Program-made: the position numbers and the translations under genes | Part shown: positions 62,072-64,000 of the stretch, piece after piece | Position numbering within the stretch: the stretch's first letter is position 1 | Layout: every line of letters starts with the position of its first letter | Source: Hahella sp050299855 | Lineage (GTDB): Bacteria > Pseudomonadota > Gammaproteobacteria > Pseudomonadales > Oleiphilaceae | Assembly: GCA_050299855.1 (NCBI GenBank) | Contig: JBNKWQ010000005.1 | Span: 186,001 to 250,000 of the forward strand | Length of the DNA: 64,000 bases | Reading direction: 5' to 3' | The notes under the pieces: generated by a model | What the model was told of the DNA's origin: nothing | What the model saw: only the letters and a program-made list of their open reading frames with translations | Database searches by the model: none

Positions 62072-62641
62072 CTAGCTCGACTTTTTCACATACTGGGTGA
62101 GAATCACAATCCGGGTGCCGTTAACCCGGCCTTCAATATGTTCGGGATTATCCGTCAACGAGATACCGCGTACTGCTGTGCCACGCTTGGCCACGAAACT
62201 GGTGCCCTTTACATCCAGGTCTTTGACAATAGTGACATTGTCACCGGCTTGCAGAACATTGCCATGGCAATCCTTGTGCACGATCTGGTCATCACTGGAA
62301 GACCGCACCCCGGCATCTGCCCAGGCTTTGATATCATCCTCCAGATACAGCATGTCCAGTTGGTCCTGCGCCCAGGGTTCGGCGCTTAGTTGCTTGAGCA
62401 GGCGATAAGCCATTACCTGGACTGCAGGTACTTCACTCCACATAGAGGTGGTCAGGCAGCGCCAGTGGTTATCGTCCAGATCACCGCTACCGATTTGATC
62501 ACTACAGGTAGAGCAAATCATGATGTCATTGTCGCTGCGCTCACCGGAGGCAGGCAGGCTGTAAGCACCCAGGTTCTGATCAGAGCCACACAGCTCGCAT
62601 TGACCGTTGCAGCGGGATTGCAATTCGGCTTCGGATGTCAT
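62072..62641 (-). CDS. PhnA/YjdM family protein
   Basis: Product of 189 residues. An N-terminal zinc-finger-like part with CNGQCELCGS and ICSTCSDQ (residues 11-50), a helical linker, and the C-terminal PhnA domain (KDCHGNVLQAGDNVTIVKDL, VKGTSFVAKRGTAVRGI, HIEGRVNGTRIVILTQYVKK). It is the longer, two-domain form of the YjdM/PhnA family. The family's link to phosphonates is historical and its function is unclear. Single gene; ATG preceded by GAGAGGTAG. Confidence 0.92.
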   Translation of the reverse strand: MTSEAELQSRCNGQCELCGSDQNLGAYSLPASGERSDNDIMICSTCSDQIGSGDLDDNHWRCLTTSMWSEVPAVQVMAYRLLKQLSAEPWAQDQLDMLYLEDDIKAWADAGVRSSSDDQIVHKDCHGNVLQAGDNVTIVKDLDVKGTSFVAKRGTAVRGISLTDNPEHIEGRVNGTRIVILTQYVKKSS

Positions 62642-62805
62642 GGTGGCTACCTCTCTATAATGGCCTATTTGAAAAGGTCCGCATTATCGGCTTCTTTTGC
62701 GACATTGGAAAGCCCTAAACTGGCTGTAATCTGATCAGGGAGGAAGACGAAACCAGGGAAGTTGGTTGAAGACCCCGAAGACTCACCTTCAGGGCCTAGT
62801 TTCTT

Positions 62806-63258
62806 TCAAACTTTATAGCTTTTTAGGGTTCTTCCGTTAAACCACATGGTAGCCGCCAAAACCAGCGCTATCAGGATGGTTAACATAGATGTGAAGGTCA
62901 CAGGTTCTTTAAACAACAAGACCACGCCGGTGCACAGGATCAGAATACCCAATAATAGAAATACATAACTGCAGACATAAGAAACGATCGACCAGCGTTT
63001 ACGGTAAATATTGAAGGCCGGTATCGCCATTAGTACCGGCAGCAGCAAATATACCCAAGACACTGTGTTCACGAACGCTAAAGCGTCTGATATGCCGTAG
63101 GCTACCGATAAAGTAACAATAGGAAGGATTACTTTCTGAATGCTGGCGAGCAGTAGTATTGCGAATATCAGTCCGTTCCCCTCGACTCCATATTCTTCAA
63201 GGGCTCCCAGGTTCTGCGGCGTTCGTTCAAAGGTAAAGGTTTCTCTAGAAATATCTCT
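62806..63258 (-). pseudogene. Membrane protein gene lacking its 5' end
   Basis: The frame is open from 63258 to the stop at 62806 and encodes about four membrane segments (GLIFAILLLASIQKVILPIV, WVYLLLPVLMAIPAF, YVFLLLGILILCTGVVLLF, MLTILIALVLAATMWF). No ATG, and no start codon with a ribosome site, lies in front of the first segment. The GTG at 63072 would drop the first segment. The 5' end runs into the stop region of the next, AT-rich gene, suggesting truncation by an insertion or rearrangement near 63245. Homology unknown; an 88-residue product from 63072 cannot be excluded. Confidence 0.5.
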
Positions 63259-63757
63259 TTAGCTCGAGTTTAGTAGAAATCTCTTTTAGCTTTTCCAGTA
63301 GCCCTTGTTCCAACATATACCGAGGAACTTGCCAATCATGATGAGCTCTACGTGAGATATAGCTTTTTCTACTTGTGTTCCAAAAGGAATACCCAAAAAC
63401 GTTTTCAGCACAGCAATGTCGCATGGGGTTGATACCGATTTTCTCACCGTTAATAATTGCCACTTCGTTGACTTCACCTGGTAGACTTCCAGGACTAGGT
63501 CTGTGATTCCAAAATTTATTTTCTATGGTATCGAGAAACCAGGGCAAGGCTGCTAAAGGATATTCTTTTTGAGAGCTGGTTCGGATTTTATTTATCGGGC
63601 TATAGGAATTTTCCCAGACAACGATAAAGTTATTTTTTCTAAACAGCTTTATCACATCATCTGGAAACAGATCATATTCAATATCAATCAGAAAAAATTC
63701 ATCATCTTTGAGACTATTAGGATCTATCAACCCCAAGGCCGCTTTTATATCTTCCAT
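63245..63757 (-). CDS. Immunity-like protein, paralogue 1
   Basis: Product of 170 residues, cytoplasmic, no signal peptide, not recognised (MEDIKAALGLIDPNSLKDDE, YPLAALPWFLDTIENKFWNH, GYSFWNTSRKSYISRR, WQVPRYMLEQGLLEKL). The gene and its flanks are clearly more AT-rich than the rest of the window. A related gene follows upstream at the window edge. Tandem small paralogues of foreign composition are typical of immunity gene arrays beside polymorphic toxins, but no toxin is seen in the window. Confidence 0.75.
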   Translation of the reverse strand: MEDIKAALGLIDPNSLKDDEFFLIDIEYDLFPDDVIKLFRKNNFIVVWENSYSPINKIRTSSQKEYPLAALPWFLDTIENKFWNHRPSPGSLPGEVNEVAIINGEKIGINPMRHCCAENVFGYSFWNTSRKSYISRRAHHDWQVPRYMLEQGLLEKLKEISTKLELKRYF

Positions 63758-63836
63758 ATTCTTAATTATCCGCCATATATTTAGAAAATAATAAACACAA
63801 TTTCTAAATTCGTTGTTTTATATATCAAAACATTAT

Positions 63837-64000
63837 TTAAGGGACGTAATCTTTCAAACCTAACTTTGTAGAGATACGTTTTAGCGCATCCATCAACCCC
63901 TGCTCCAGCATGTAGCGAGGAATTTGCCAAACTTGGGGAGGGTTTCTTCCAACATAGGGGGCTCTACTTTTGTTCCAGAAAGAGTAACCAGAAAGGTTTT
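63837..64000 (-). CDS. Immunity-like protein, paralogue 2, partial
   Basis: The last 54 codons, running off the right edge. LSGYSFWNKSRAPYVGRNPP and WQIPRYMLEQGLMDALKRIS align with the end of the 170-residue protein at 63245-63757. About 80 bases separate the two genes. Confidence 0.75.
   Translation of the reverse strand, partial: NLSGYSFWNKSRAPYVGRNPPQVWQIPRYMLEQGLMDALKRISTKLGLKDYVP

Overview
The window looks like a piece of the chromosome of a marine-type gammaproteobacterium (Oceanospirillales or Hahellaceae-like). The basis is the mix of families (EptA/DgkA, LdhA, OppABCDF, PepQ, MgtE, a YceH-like protein, two methyl-accepting chemotaxis proteins, receiver/HDOD/HD-GYP-like signalling genes) and base composition near one half G+C by eye. 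No rRNA, tRNA, CRISPR array, transposase or integrase was seen. The taxon is an inference.

Positions 1 to about 19.3 kb are an accessory island. It begins with the 5' part of a secreted M4 metallopeptidase and a lipoprotein. It then holds a series of poorly known proteins without signal peptides: two glycine-rich proteins, an L,D-transpeptidase-like protein, two Ser/Thr-rich proteins of 413 and about 427 residues, a helical protein that may resemble secreted filament or translocator proteins, and a protein with a DUF1521/MIIA self-cleavage domain of the kind known in type III effectors such as NopE1. At four places such a protein is followed at once, often with overlapping genes, by an exported, lipid-anchored or membrane-anchored protein. 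That layout suggests effector plus periplasmic partner (possibly immunity) pairs. Upstream of nearly all of these genes lies the same directional DNA element: CTAGCTAGGG, about four free bases, then a C-rich box often followed by AAT. I saw it nowhere else in the window. The island also carries decayed duplicates: fragments of a partner gene, and a duplicated beta-propeller lipoprotein plus membrane protein module. No secretion machinery is encoded here.

Positions 19.5-32 kb hold a GlsB/YeaQ-like membrane protein, two small cysteine-containing proteins and a compact operon of five signalling genes (receiver-PAS, HDOD, histidine kinase, receiver-HD-GYP-like, receiver). A secreted dienelactone-hydrolase-like enzyme, a chemoreceptor and an acyl-CoA synthetase follow. 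Positions 32-41 kb hold a periplasmic binding protein, a FrnE-type DsbA-like protein, a phospholipase D-like protein, ldhA, a LysR regulator, a zinc-type alcohol dehydrogenase family protein and an OmpR-type two-component system. Positions 41.4-44.3 kb form an eptA-dgkA-PAP2 operon for lipid A phosphoethanolamine modification and diacylglycerol recycling. Positions 44.7-52.3 kb hold the oligopeptide importer oppABCDF and the dipeptidase pepQ. Positions 52.5-62.6 kb are mostly core functions (mgtE, a DUF1439-like protein, a chemoreceptor, a YceH family protein, a rhodanese-ChrA pair, a YHYH protein, a PhnA/YjdM family protein). The right edge (62.8-64 kb) turns AT-rich. It holds a 5'-truncated membrane protein gene and two tandem paralogues that look like an immunity-gene array reading in from beyond the window.

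A second scattered feature is a set of intergenic tandem repeats of 17-19 bp in two to four copies. Their sequences are unrelated to each other but their period is nearly constant.
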